From: Acidimicrobiia bacterium
Lineage (GTDB): Bacteria > Actinomycetota > Acidimicrobiia > Acidimicrobiales > Poriferisodalaceae
Assembly (NCBI GenBank): GCA_022821985.1
Contig: JAJECP010000022.1
Span: 47,290 to 111,289, forward strand
Direction of reading: 5' to 3'
DNA length: 64,000 bases
Below are positions 7,365 to 16,400 of this stretch, in pieces. The notes under the pieces are model-generated. The model saw nothing but the letters and a program-made list of their open reading frames with translations. It was not told the origin of the DNA and did not search any database. How positions within the stretch are numbered: position 1 is the first letter of the stretch; every line of letters begins with the position of its first letter. The translations under genes were made by a program, and so were the position numbers.

Positions 7365-9815
7365 ATGACCGCGCGCGGTCTTGACGGCATCCGTGTCGTC
7401 GAGCTGGGACAGATGGTGGCGGCTCCGTGGACGGCCAAGCTGCTCGCCGACCTTGGCGCCGACGTCATCAAGGTCGAGCCGCCGCAGGGCGACGCTGCGC
7501 GCCGTCGCGGGCCATTCGCTGCTGACCGTGAGCGTCCTGATTCCCAGATCGTCCCCGATGCCGGCTCTGAGCTGACGGGTGGACTGTTCGCTGCCATCAA
7601 CACGAACAAGCGCGGCATCGTGGTGGACCTCGCCCGGCCAGACGGCCGCGCAACATTGCAACAGCTGCTCGCCGACGCAGACCTGTTCATCCACGATCTG
7701 GCGCCGGCAACAGCGACTGCGCACAGCCTCACAGCAGAACCGCTGCGGGCGCAGCATCCGTCGCTGGTCACGATGTCGATCACGCCATTCGGGCAGACCG
7801 GTCCGTATGCGGACTGGCGAGCGACCGAGCTGCAGGTCGTTCACGGCGGCGGCTGGGGCTGGCTTACCCCCGGCTGCGTGGCCGATCCCGAGCTGCCCCC
7901 GCTGAAGCCCCACGGCCACCAAGCTGCCTTCCAGTCGGGCTTCGCGGCTGCATGCGCATCGCTCGCCGCCGTCGACCGTGCACAGCGCACCGGTCGCGGC
8001 GAGCACGTCGACTTCGCCCAGATGTCCTACGTCGTCGGCATGCTGGAAGCAGCGTTCATCAGCTGGTCGTACCGGGGCGAGAACCCCAGCCGCCTCGGTG
8101 CTCGCATTCTCAACCCGTGGGGGATCTTTCCGACCAGCGACGGGCACATCTTCCTGGTGTGCGTCGAGGCCGATCAGTGGGAGCGGCTGAAGGACTTCAT
8201 GGGCCGGCCGGAGTGGGCCGACATGGACATATTCGACACGCTCGAGGGTCGCTTCGAGAACGAAGACCTGCTGCGCATGTGGCTCGGCGAGTGGATCGCT
8301 GCGCAGCCGGTGACGGAGCTGTTTCATCGGGGCCAGGCAGAGCGGCTGGCGTTTGCCCCGGTGAACACGGTGGCGCAGATGGCCGCCGACCCGCACCTGG
8401 CAGCCCGCGACTTCCTCGTCACCTACGAACAGCCGGGGCTGGGAGACATCACCGTGCCGGGCGCGCCGTCGCGGCTCACGAATTCGTGGTGGTCCATCCG
8501 CCGACCGGCACCGTCGCTGGGCGAGCACAGCGGCGCTTCATTTGCCGCGACCGACACAGCGACGGCATCACTGCCAGCACCTTCGCCTGCATCTTCGAAC
8601 ACACCGTCGAGCCGCCCGCTCGACGGCGTCACGGTGGCGGACTTCACCTGGGTCTGGGCGGGTCCCTACTGCACGCTGCACCTGGCGCACCTCGGCGCCA
8701 CGGTGATCAAGGTGGAATCGTCGGCCCGGCCCGATCTCGGCCGCCGTCTGCCGACGCAGTCGGGCCGTCACACGCCGACGCTCGACACCAACGGCTACTT
8801 CAACCAATACGGCCAAGGCAAGCAGAGCATCACCATCGACCTGGGCATTCCCGAAGGGCGTGCACTGGCGAAGCGCTTGGCGCTGTCGTGCGACCTGGTG
8901 GTGTCCAACTACGCCACCGGCGTCATGGACGGATGGGGTCTCGGCTACAAGGCCCTGGCCGCAGAGCGTCCCGACGTGATCGTGGGCGCCATCAGCGGCT
9001 ACGGCCACCATGGGCCGTACCAGTCCTACATGGGCTACGGACCCACCACCGGGCCGCTGTCGGGCCTCGCATCGATGACCGGCTACCCCGGAGCAGACGC
9101 AGACGAGCTCGGTGTGTCGCTCGGCGACCCGGCGGCCGGGATTGCCACGGCGTACGCGCTGGTCGCCGCGCTCGTGGCGCGGCGACGCACCGGCGAGGGT
9201 CAGTTCATCGACACGTCGATGTGGGAGGCCACCACGGCGTGCACCGTTGAGGGTTGGATGGAATGGGTGATGCGGGGCACGCAGCCGGATCCGATGGGCA
9301 ACCTCGACCCCCTGTGGTCTCCGCACAACCTGTATCGCTGTGCCGGCAACGACGACTGGATAGCCGTCTGCTGCGTCGACGAAGCCGAGTGGGCTGCGCT
9401 GGCGAGGATCACCGGCATCGATCCCGACGACGAGCGATTCGCCACCGCCGCCGACCGCAAGGCCAATGAGGCCGAGCTCGACAAGCTCATCGGCGCGTGG
9501 ACCCGTGAGCGTGACCAGTGGGACATCACCGAGCTGCTGCAAGCTGCCGGCGTGCCCGCCTTCCCCTCGCTCAGCTCACGCTCACTCGAAGTCAACCCGC
9601 ACCTCGCCGAGCGCGGGCTGATCGAGCGCCTGGATCACCCGGTCGTGGGCCAGATGAGCCACGTCGGCATCCCGTGGCTCCTCTCCGACGGCACCAATGG
9701 CGTGCGCTCGCCCGCTCCCACGCTCGGCCAGCACACGCACGAGGTGCTCACCGGACTGCTCGGGCTCAACCCCGCCGAGATCGCAGCGCTCGAAGCGGCA
9801 GGCGCCCTGCGCTGA
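7365..9815 (+). CDS. Double-module CaiB/BaiF (family III) CoA-transferase
   Basis: 816 residues containing two full-length CoA-transferase modules, about 1-395 and 418-816, joined by an Ala/Ser/Pro-rich linker. Each begins with the family opening (RVVELGQMVAAPWTAKLLADLGAD; VADFTWVWAGPYCTLHLAHLGAT). Family III enzymes move CoA between carboxylic acids through a catalytic Asp. Module 2 has it in SLGDPAAG, but the matching site in module 1 reads KPHGHQAAF with no Asp, so module 1 may be structural. These enzymes are interlocked dimers, and the fusion would make an asymmetric internal dimer. The molybdopterin oxidoreductase follows after 9 bp, probably in the same operon. Confidence 0.9.
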   Translation: MTARGLDGIRVVELGQMVAAPWTAKLLADLGADVIKVEPPQGDAARRRGPFAADRERPDSQIVPDAGSELTGGLFAAINTNKRGIVVDLARPDGRATLQQLLADADLFIHDLAPATATAHSLTAEPLRAQHPSLVTMSITPFGQTGPYADWRATELQVVHGGGWGWLTPGCVADPELPPLKPHGHQAAFQSGFAAACASLAAVDRAQRTGRGEHVDFAQMSYVVGMLEAAFISWSYRGENPSRLGARILNPWGIFPTSDGHIFLVCVEADQWERLKDFMGRPEWADMDIFDTLEGRFENEDLLRMWLGEWIAAQPVTELFHRGQAERLAFAPVNTVAQMAADPHLAARDFLVTYEQPGLGDITVPGAPSRLTNSWWSIRRPAPSLGEHSGASFAATDTATASLPAPSPASSNTPSSRPLDGVTVADFTWVWAGPYCTLHLAHLGATVIKVESSARPDLGRRLPTQSGRHTPTLDTNGYFNQYGQGKQSITIDLGIPEGRALAKRLALSCDLVVSNYATGVMDGWGLGYKALAAERPDVIVGAISGYGHHGPYQSYMGYGPTTGPLSGLASMTGYPGADADELGVSLGDPAAGIATAYALVAALVARRRTGEGQFIDTSMWEATTACTVEGWMEWVMRGTQPDPMGNLDPLWSPHNLYRCAGNDDWIAVCCVDEAEWAALARITGIDPDDERFATAADRKANEAELDKLIGAWTRERDQWDITELLQAAGVPAFPSLSSRSLEVNPHLAERGLIERLDHPVVGQMSHVGIPWLLSDGTNGVRSPAPTLGQHTHEVLTGLLGLNPAEIAALEAAGALR

Positions 9816-9824
9816 GCCCTTTCG

Positions 9825-12014
9825 ATGGCAACCAAGACCGCATACACCCACTGCCGCATCTGCGAGCCGCAGTGCGGTCTCGTCGCGACGATCTCAGACG
9901 GACGGCTCGTGAGCGTCCGTGGCGATGCCGATCATGTTCATTCTCAGGGATATGTGTGCACGAAGGCGGCGGGCGCCGTCGAGATTGTGTACGACCCCGA
10001 TCGGGTCACTCAGCCGATGAAGCGGGTGGGCGACCCCGGCGTCTTCGAACCCGTGTCGTGGGACGAGGCGCTCGACGACATCGCCCAGCGCCTTGGCCGT
10101 ATCCGTACAGACAGCAGCCCCGACGCACTCGCCACCTTCTGCGGCAACCCGCCGTTGTTCAGCTACGCCACGTCCATGGCACTGGCCGGCTTTCAGGAAG
10201 TGCTGGGCATCAGGTGGCGGTACGGCATCAACTCCGAGGATGCGTCGGCACGCATGGCGGCCAACGCGCTGCTGTACGGGTCGGTCGCCATCGCGCCCAA
10301 GCCGGACCTGTGGCGCACGCACTTCGCCGTCATCATCGGCGCGAACCCACTGGTCTCGCACGGCTCATTGGTCACGGAGGCTCGCCTGCGGGAGGCGCTC
10401 GACGCTGTCGTCGAGCGCGGCGGGCGGGTCGTCGTTGTGGATCCCCGCCGTACGGAGACGGCACAGCGCTACGAGCACATCTCCGTGCGGCCCGGCAGCG
10501 ACGCCTTCTTGCTGCTCGGCATCATCCGGACTCTGATCGACAAGGACCTGGTCAACCATTCCTTCATCGATCGCCATGTCGGTGGTCTCAGCACGCTTGC
10601 CGACGTCATCGCGCCGTTCGATATTCAGCAGTGCGCGTCGCGCTCGGGAATTCCTGCCGCCGTCATCGAGCAGCTCGCGCGGGACTTTGCATCGGCGGAC
10701 AGCGGAGTCGTCTATGGCCGGACTGGCACCTGCACCCAGCGTTTCGGCACGCTCAACAACGTCCTGCAGGACATCGTGGTTCTGCTCACCGGCAACTTCG
10801 ACAGGGTGGGTGGTCTGCTGTTCGGCTGGGCGGCGATCGACCTGCCTGAACTGGCCCGCAAAGCCGGAACAGATACCTACGGCAAGGTGCGAACTCGGGT
10901 CAACCAGCACCCTGACGTGTTCGGCCTGCTCCCGTCGACGGACTTGGCGGTCGACATCGTCACCCCGGGCGAGGGCCAGATCAAGGCACTCGCACTCGTC
11001 GGAGGCAATCCGGTGCTCAGCAGCGCCGGAGGCGGCACCCGGCTCGCGGAAGCACTCGAACAGCTCGAGCTGAGCTTCTCGCTCGACCTCTACATCAACG
11101 AGACCAACAAGCACTGCCATTACGTGCTGCCGGTGACCCACTTCTATGAACGCGACGACGTTCCCGTGACCACGCTTGCGAACATGTTGCGCCCAGCGAT
11201 CTGGGCCACCGAGGCGGTGATCGAGCCGCCTGCCGGGGTGCGCCAGGAGTGGCAGATTCTGAACGAGATCGCCAAGCGCATGGGCCGCGGCGGCGCCCAT
11301 GTGCTGCGCCCGCTTCGATGGCTGGCCAAGCTGGGCTGGAACATCACGCCGCGACGGCTGCTCGACCTGTTGCTGCGCACCAGCAAAGCGGGCGACCGAT
11401 TCGGTTTTCGCCGGCGCGGGGTCTCGTTCGACAAGCTCACACGCGACTTTCCGCACGGCAAGAAGCTGCTGGACGAACTCCCCACGGGTGAGATCGACGC
11501 AAGGCTGGCGACGCCGGACGGGAAGATTCCCCTGGCTGCCCCCGAGGTGCTCGGCGAACTCGCCGCCCTGGGGGAGCACACCGACGAGGATCGCTTCGGG
11601 TTCCGGCTCATCGGCATGCGAGAGCTGCGCTCACACAACACGTGGATGCACAACGCGCCCCGGCTCATGCCCGAAGGCAGGCGCCTGACTGCTCGCGTCA
11701 ATCCCAGCGACGCTCATCGGCTCGGCCTCGCCGACGGCAGCGACGTCGACATCACGTCCGCATCCGGAAGTGTCCGGGTAGCGGTGGCAGTCAGCGACGA
11801 GGTAGGCCCAGGCACAGTGGCCCTGCCACACGGCTGGGGTCATGACGGGGGTTGGAGCCGTGCCAACGCGGCCGGCGGCGTCAACAGCAACATCCTCGCC
11901 AGCGCGTCGGGCTCAGACATTGAGCGCCTGGCAGGAATGAGCATCCTGAACGGAATCCCCGTCGACCTCTCCGCGGTTGCGGGCGATCCGCCGCCTGCCC
12001 GCGAGCGGCCCTGA
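9825..12014 (+). CDS. Molybdopterin-dependent oxidoreductase, large subunit
   Basis: 729 residues of the formate-dehydrogenase/DMSO-reductase family. An N-terminal [4Fe-4S] site is formed by Cys10, Cys13, Cys17 and Cys45 (CX2CX3CX27C), followed by molybdopterin-binding segments (RYGINSEDASARMAAN; VVVVDPRRTETAQRYEH; LVGGNPVLSSAGGG; INETNKHCHYVLP) and the C-terminal bis-MGD domain (RVNPSDAHRLGLADGSDVDI). No twin-arginine signal is present, so it is cytoplasmic. No [Fe-S] or membrane partner subunit adjoins it; the electron acceptor is unknown. It resembles the actinobacterial stand-alone enzymes. The substrate is unknown. Confidence 0.9.
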   Translation: MATKTAYTHCRICEPQCGLVATISDGRLVSVRGDADHVHSQGYVCTKAAGAVEIVYDPDRVTQPMKRVGDPGVFEPVSWDEALDDIAQRLGRIRTDSSPDALATFCGNPPLFSYATSMALAGFQEVLGIRWRYGINSEDASARMAANALLYGSVAIAPKPDLWRTHFAVIIGANPLVSHGSLVTEARLREALDAVVERGGRVVVVDPRRTETAQRYEHISVRPGSDAFLLLGIIRTLIDKDLVNHSFIDRHVGGLSTLADVIAPFDIQQCASRSGIPAAVIEQLARDFASADSGVVYGRTGTCTQRFGTLNNVLQDIVVLLTGNFDRVGGLLFGWAAIDLPELARKAGTDTYGKVRTRVNQHPDVFGLLPSTDLAVDIVTPGEGQIKALALVGGNPVLSSAGGGTRLAEALEQLELSFSLDLYINETNKHCHYVLPVTHFYERDDVPVTTLANMLRPAIWATEAVIEPPAGVRQEWQILNEIAKRMGRGGAHVLRPLRWLAKLGWNITPRRLLDLLLRTSKAGDRFGFRRRGVSFDKLTRDFPHGKKLLDELPTGEIDARLATPDGKIPLAAPEVLGELAALGEHTDEDRFGFRLIGMRELRSHNTWMHNAPRLMPEGRRLTARVNPSDAHRLGLADGSDVDITSASGSVRVAVAVSDEVGPGTVALPHGWGHDGGWSRANAAGGVNSNILASASGSDIERLAGMSILNGIPVDLSAVAGDPPPARERP

Positions 12015-12016
12015 CA

Positions 12017-12042
12017 GCTACTGAGCAAAGTTGCTCAGTAGC
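12017..12042. promoter_or_regulatory. Perfect palindrome A (12-bp arms, 2-bp centre)
   Basis: Arm GCTACTGAGCAA (12017-12028), centre AG, arm TTGCTCAGTAGC (12031-12042). It begins 2 bp after the stop of the oxidoreductase gene. With a 2-base centre and no T-run it does not look like a terminator. Its core matches palindrome B (GCTAYTGAGYAA), so both are probably sites for the same dimeric DNA-binding protein. Centres are 90 bp apart. Confidence 0.7.
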
Positions 12043-12100
12043 GTTGGAACTGATGCGCGAATAGGCCCAAGTGTGATCTGATCGCGAGATGCATGCTCAT

Positions 12101-12138
12101 GGTAATGCTATTGAGTAAAATTACTCAATAGCATTACC
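12101..12138. promoter_or_regulatory. Perfect palindrome B (18-bp arms, 2-bp centre) before the ATPase operon
   Basis: Arm GGTAATGCTATTGAGTAA (12101-12118), centre AA, arm TTACTCAATAGCATTACC (12121-12138). It lies 20 bp before the GTG start of the DUF4143 ATPase, where it would cover the promoter. This AT-rich 38-bp perfect inverted repeat stands out in GC-rich surroundings. The inferred role is operator of the ATPase/NACHT operon; the binding protein is unknown. Confidence 0.75.
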
Positions 12139-12158
12139 AATACTGCTAAACTGTCTGC

Positions 12159-13442
12159 GTGGTGCAGTATCGACGACCGCTGGTCTGGACGATCGTAGAA
12201 CGGCTCAATGAGCCGCCCGAGCGCTTGATCGCGGTCTTCGGGCCTCGACAGTCAGGCAAGACAACCGCCGTCAGGCAAGCGCTCGACGAGATTCAGCACG
12301 GATGGCGGATGGTCGCGATGGAGCCGGGTGGTGCCGACGAGACATCCGATTCACCGAGACCGTTCGATTCCGACCCAGCAGAGGCCAGCCAAGTACGACT
12401 GCCATCTGCGCCACGCGATTCGCAATGGCTCGTCGACGTGTGGGACCAATGCCGCGACCGCGCCTTGTCATCGTCGCAGGGCTACGTCTTGGTATTGGAC
12501 GAGATCCAAGAGCTGCCGAATTGGTCCGCCGCCATCAAGGGCTTGTGGGATGCAGACCGTCTGACTGGTTGCCCGCTGCACGTCGTCGTTCTCGGCTCAG
12601 CGCCCCTCCAGGTGCAGACCGGGCTCAATGAGAGCCTGATGGGCCGCTTCGAGCCGCTGGTGTCCTCCCATTGGTCTTTCACCGAGATGGCGTCGGCGTT
12701 CGGTATCACCCTCGACGAGTACGTGTTCTACGGCGGCTATCCGGGCGCCATGCGAGACATGTCTGTGCACGAGAACTGGCACCGGTACGTCCGCAGTGGC
12801 CTCGTGGAGCCCTCGATCGAGCGTGATGTCGTCAGGATGACGAGCATTCGGAAGCCGGCCCTCATGCGGCGGCTCTTTGAAGTCGGGGCTCGCTACTCCG
12901 GGCAGATCCTCTCGTACAACAAGATGCTCGGCCAATTGCAGGACGCTGGCAACACCACAACGTTGGCTGGCTACCTGCAGTTGCTCTCGCAGGTCGGGCT
13001 GCTCACAGGTCTCGACAAGCACGTCAATCGCGCAGTCTCAGCCAAGGCGTCAACGCCGAAATTGAATGTAATCAATACCGGGCTCATGTCGATGGTGTCG
13101 GGTTACAGGTTTGACGAGGCCTGTGCTGATCGAAGTTTCTGGGGCCGGCTGGTCGAGAGCGCCGTCGGGGCGCACCTCATCAACACGATGCCGTCGAGCG
13201 GCAACCTCAAGTATTGGCGCGACCGGCACGGCCAAACCGTGGTCGAGGTCGATTTCGTCCTGCAGCGAGGACCCCACTTGTTGGGGATCGAGGTCAAGAC
13301 CGGACCGATTCGTGATTCATTGTCGGGTCTCGATGAGTTCCAGAAACGATTTGATGCCCGGACCCTCGTCGTGGGCGAAGGTGGCGTACCGCTGGATGAG
13401 TTTCTGTCAGTGCCAGCGAGCGAGTGGGTTGAGGACTCATGA
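12159..13442 (+). CDS. DUF4143 AAA-type ATPase
   Basis: 427 residues. The N-terminal AAA ATPase has Walker A GPRQSGKT (28-35) and Walker B VLVLDEIQELPNW (near 110-122). The C-terminal DUF4143 region carries a PD-(D/E)XK-like core, VEVDFVL followed by GIEVKTG (near 360-378), normal for the family. These ATPases are frequent, often mobile genes of unproven function; some are linked to toxin-antitoxin or defence loci. Tandem GTG codons at 12159 and 12162 are both possible starts. The stop overlaps the next gene by 4 nt (ATGA), so the two are translationally coupled. Two related palindromes lie upstream. Confidence 0.85.
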   Translation: MVQYRRPLVWTIVERLNEPPERLIAVFGPRQSGKTTAVRQALDEIQHGWRMVAMEPGGADETSDSPRPFDSDPAEASQVRLPSAPRDSQWLVDVWDQCRDRALSSSQGYVLVLDEIQELPNWSAAIKGLWDADRLTGCPLHVVVLGSAPLQVQTGLNESLMGRFEPLVSSHWSFTEMASAFGITLDEYVFYGGYPGAMRDMSVHENWHRYVRSGLVEPSIERDVVRMTSIRKPALMRRLFEVGARYSGQILSYNKMLGQLQDAGNTTTLAGYLQLLSQVGLLTGLDKHVNRAVSAKASTPKLNVINTGLMSMVSGYRFDEACADRSFWGRLVESAVGAHLINTMPSSGNLKYWRDRHGQTVVEVDFVLQRGPHLLGIEVKTGPIRDSLSGLDEFQKRFDARTLVVGEGGVPLDEFLSVPASEWVEDS

Positions 13443-16400
13443 GCGAGACTTACGTCGAACGCACCTGTACCCACCTCGGAGGCGGAGTCGCAGCGTTTGA
13501 GGCGCAGGGTCACGACTCCTCGGCGGAGCCAAGAGTGCTCAGCGATTTCAGAAGCGAGCACGCATACGTGCTCCTGGGCGATGCAGGCCTCGGCAAGACA
13601 ACCGAGTTTCGCAACGAACGCGCTCAGCTTGGCGACAGCGCGACGTACGTCAGCGCCCGGGATCTCGTGACGTTTGAGATCAAGCCCGAATGGCGTGACA
13701 AGACACTGTTCATCGATGGTCTCGATGAGATCAGGGCTGGTACCACCGATGGGCGCACATCGCTGGACCAGATTCGCAACCGACTTGATCAACTCGGCTG
13801 GCCGAGTTACCGCATCTCCTGCCGCGAGGCTGATTGGCTCGGCCATAACGACCAACGGAATCTTGAGAGCGCCACTCCTGGTGGCACCGTGGCCGTTCTG
13901 CGGCTCGACCCCCTGGGCCGAAGCGCCAAACGTGCACTCGTAGCGGCGCACCTCGAAATCGAAGACACATCGGCGTTCTTCGATGGGGCCGACCAACGTG
14001 GCCTTGGTGTCATGTTGGACAATCCGTTGACGTTGGAATTGCTCGCAGGTGCCTTCGCTCATGGGGGAGAAAGGTGGCCAGTGAACCGGCGCGAGACCTT
14101 TGAGCTCGCCTGTGAACGCATGGCTCGTGAGCACAACCACGAACACATCGCCGCCGCGGACGTCACGCCACCGCTTGAGGTGGTGTTCGCTACGGCCGGT
14201 GAACTCTCCGCCGTTCAGTTGCTCGCAGGCGTCGAAGGCTTCTCGCTTGGGCCCGAAGACGACGACTCGCCCTACGTCGCACTCGACAGAGTCCAACTGT
14301 CGTCATCCGGATCCTTCGAGACAGACGCTCACTTTCTTCGGCATGTGCTCGGCACGAAGCTCTTCTCGGCAACTCCCGATTCGGAAGCCGTTGTTGGCTG
14401 GCCGCGCAGAAGGCCGTTTCACCGGCGTATAGCAGAATTCCTCGGCGGCCGATACCTGGCACGACTGGTCAAGCGTGGTCTACCCGCCCGGCGCGTAGTC
14501 GCGCTCATGACCAGTCCACACGACGGACGGGTCGTGACATCGCTACGCGGCTTGTCGGCTTGGTTCGCAGCGCACTCCGACGACGCACTCGACCGGCTCA
14601 TCGATGCCGATCCCGTAGGCATCGGCCTGTATGGCGACATCGCATGGCTCACCGGCGAGCAGAAGACTCAGCTACTGCGAGCCATTGCGGAATATGCAAC
14701 CGACGGTCCGCTCCTCGGCCACGAATGGCGAGACGGCCGGGAAGTTGGCTATCGAGAGTTGACAGCGTGGGCGTTCCGTTCGATCGTCGAGAACGGGACC
14801 GTCGAGGCCATCGCTGAGCTGCTTCGCGCAACACCCGGTGACGCTCCGAGTGATCGGATCGCAGACTTTCTGCTTCGGGTTCTCGCTGAATCGGAGGCGC
14901 CGAGCGCAGATGCTGCCGAGCCGCTGTCGACGTTGGCGCTGGCCGTTGCACGCGAACCGAATTGGTCGGCGCAGACCCGTCGTGCTGCGCTTGGTGCATT
15001 CATTCGGCTCGAATCCAAACGCGAAACGCGCGACGACGCGTTGGTGGCGCTGCTCACCGACATCGCAGAACGTCGGCTCACCGATCCCGAAGATGACCTC
15101 GCGGGACTTGCCCTGAGCGAGCTGTACCCGCATCGCGTCTCGCCTGATGAGGTCTGGTCGTACTTGGAGATCCGCACTCACGAGCAGTACTACGGTGCCT
15201 TCGCTTCGTTCTGGAACCGCGCCATCGTCAATCAGTCGTCGGCTCACGATGCGGCGGACGCACTGGACGCGCTATGGGCGAATCTGCGGCAAGAGGGCCT
15301 TCGGTTCGGCATCGACGAAGTGCTCCGTCGTCGAGCACAGGACATGATGCCCGTCGATCTGCTCGTGAAAGCAGTTGACGAACTCGGTGACGACGTCGAC
15401 ATCGCCCGTCTCTTCGGCTGGCTAGCTGCGGCCGCTACTTGCGGAAGAGACATTCGGCCCCATGCACGCCAAGGGCTCCGTGACGCCGTGTCGAGTGCTC
15501 TGGAAGACCCGAGTGCGGAAGAGATAGAGCAGTCAGGCCATCTAGGGGGTGAGGGCCAAGCTGCCACGGATCGGTATGCCGATCCAGCAGGCCCGGTCCG
15601 CGCTTGGCTCGAACAGCGTCCCGAGACCCAACGCCGGCTTTACTTGGAATGGCTCAAGATTCGATGCGGTGACAGCCCCATTTGGGACCGGGCTTGGTTC
15701 CTAGGGGTGCCCTTGTTCTACAGCAGGTTGCCCCGTGATCTCGGCCGATGGTGTCTCGAACAGGCACTCGCGCTCAAAGCCAGCAACCCAGAACTCGCGG
15801 TCGACATTCTGGGGCACGTCGTCAGGCAGCAGATCACCGATGCCGAGATCAATGAGGGTTTGACGCTCGATTCTGTGAGCGACGCGACGAAGAGCAGCCC
15901 GCTGCTGAGTGCCGGGTTGGAGGGTCTGCTGGCAGCATCGCCACTAGATGGGAAGCGCGCCGCATTCGAAGCCGAGATGCGGGTCTTGGATCGTGAGAAC
16001 CGCCGAAAGGAGCACGAGCACCGTCAGGAGTGGGCCGATCACATTCGAGACAACCTCTACGCGCTCAGCGACGGCTCATTTCCGGTCAACAACCTGGACT
16101 ATCTCGCGCACATCTACTTCGGACATCGCCCCGGCAGCGATCGGGACGGCAGCGGCGACGAGCGACTCGCCGAGTTCCTGCAGAACGATGGCCAGCTCAT
16201 AGCAGCAGTCACGAATGCGTTGATCGCCACTGTGTTTGGTGCCGAACTTCCAGCGGTGGACGAGACGATCTCGCTTCGCGCGGAGTCGAAGCACGCGTGG
16301 GTTGCATGGCCCTTGTTCGCTGGGCTGCAGCTCGCCGAACGCAATCACTCGGAACGCCTAGACCGTGTCGATGATGAGCGCAAGCGACGAGTGATCGCGA

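Noticed and set aside
9518..10849. 443-residue plus-strand frame
   Set aside because: Out of frame with the double CoA-transferase and the molybdopterin oxidoreductase that clearly occupy this stretch.
12017..12138. The palindromes as rho-independent terminators
   Set aside because: Loops of two bases are too small, no T-run follows, and the two copies share a sequence core, all pointing to protein-binding sites.
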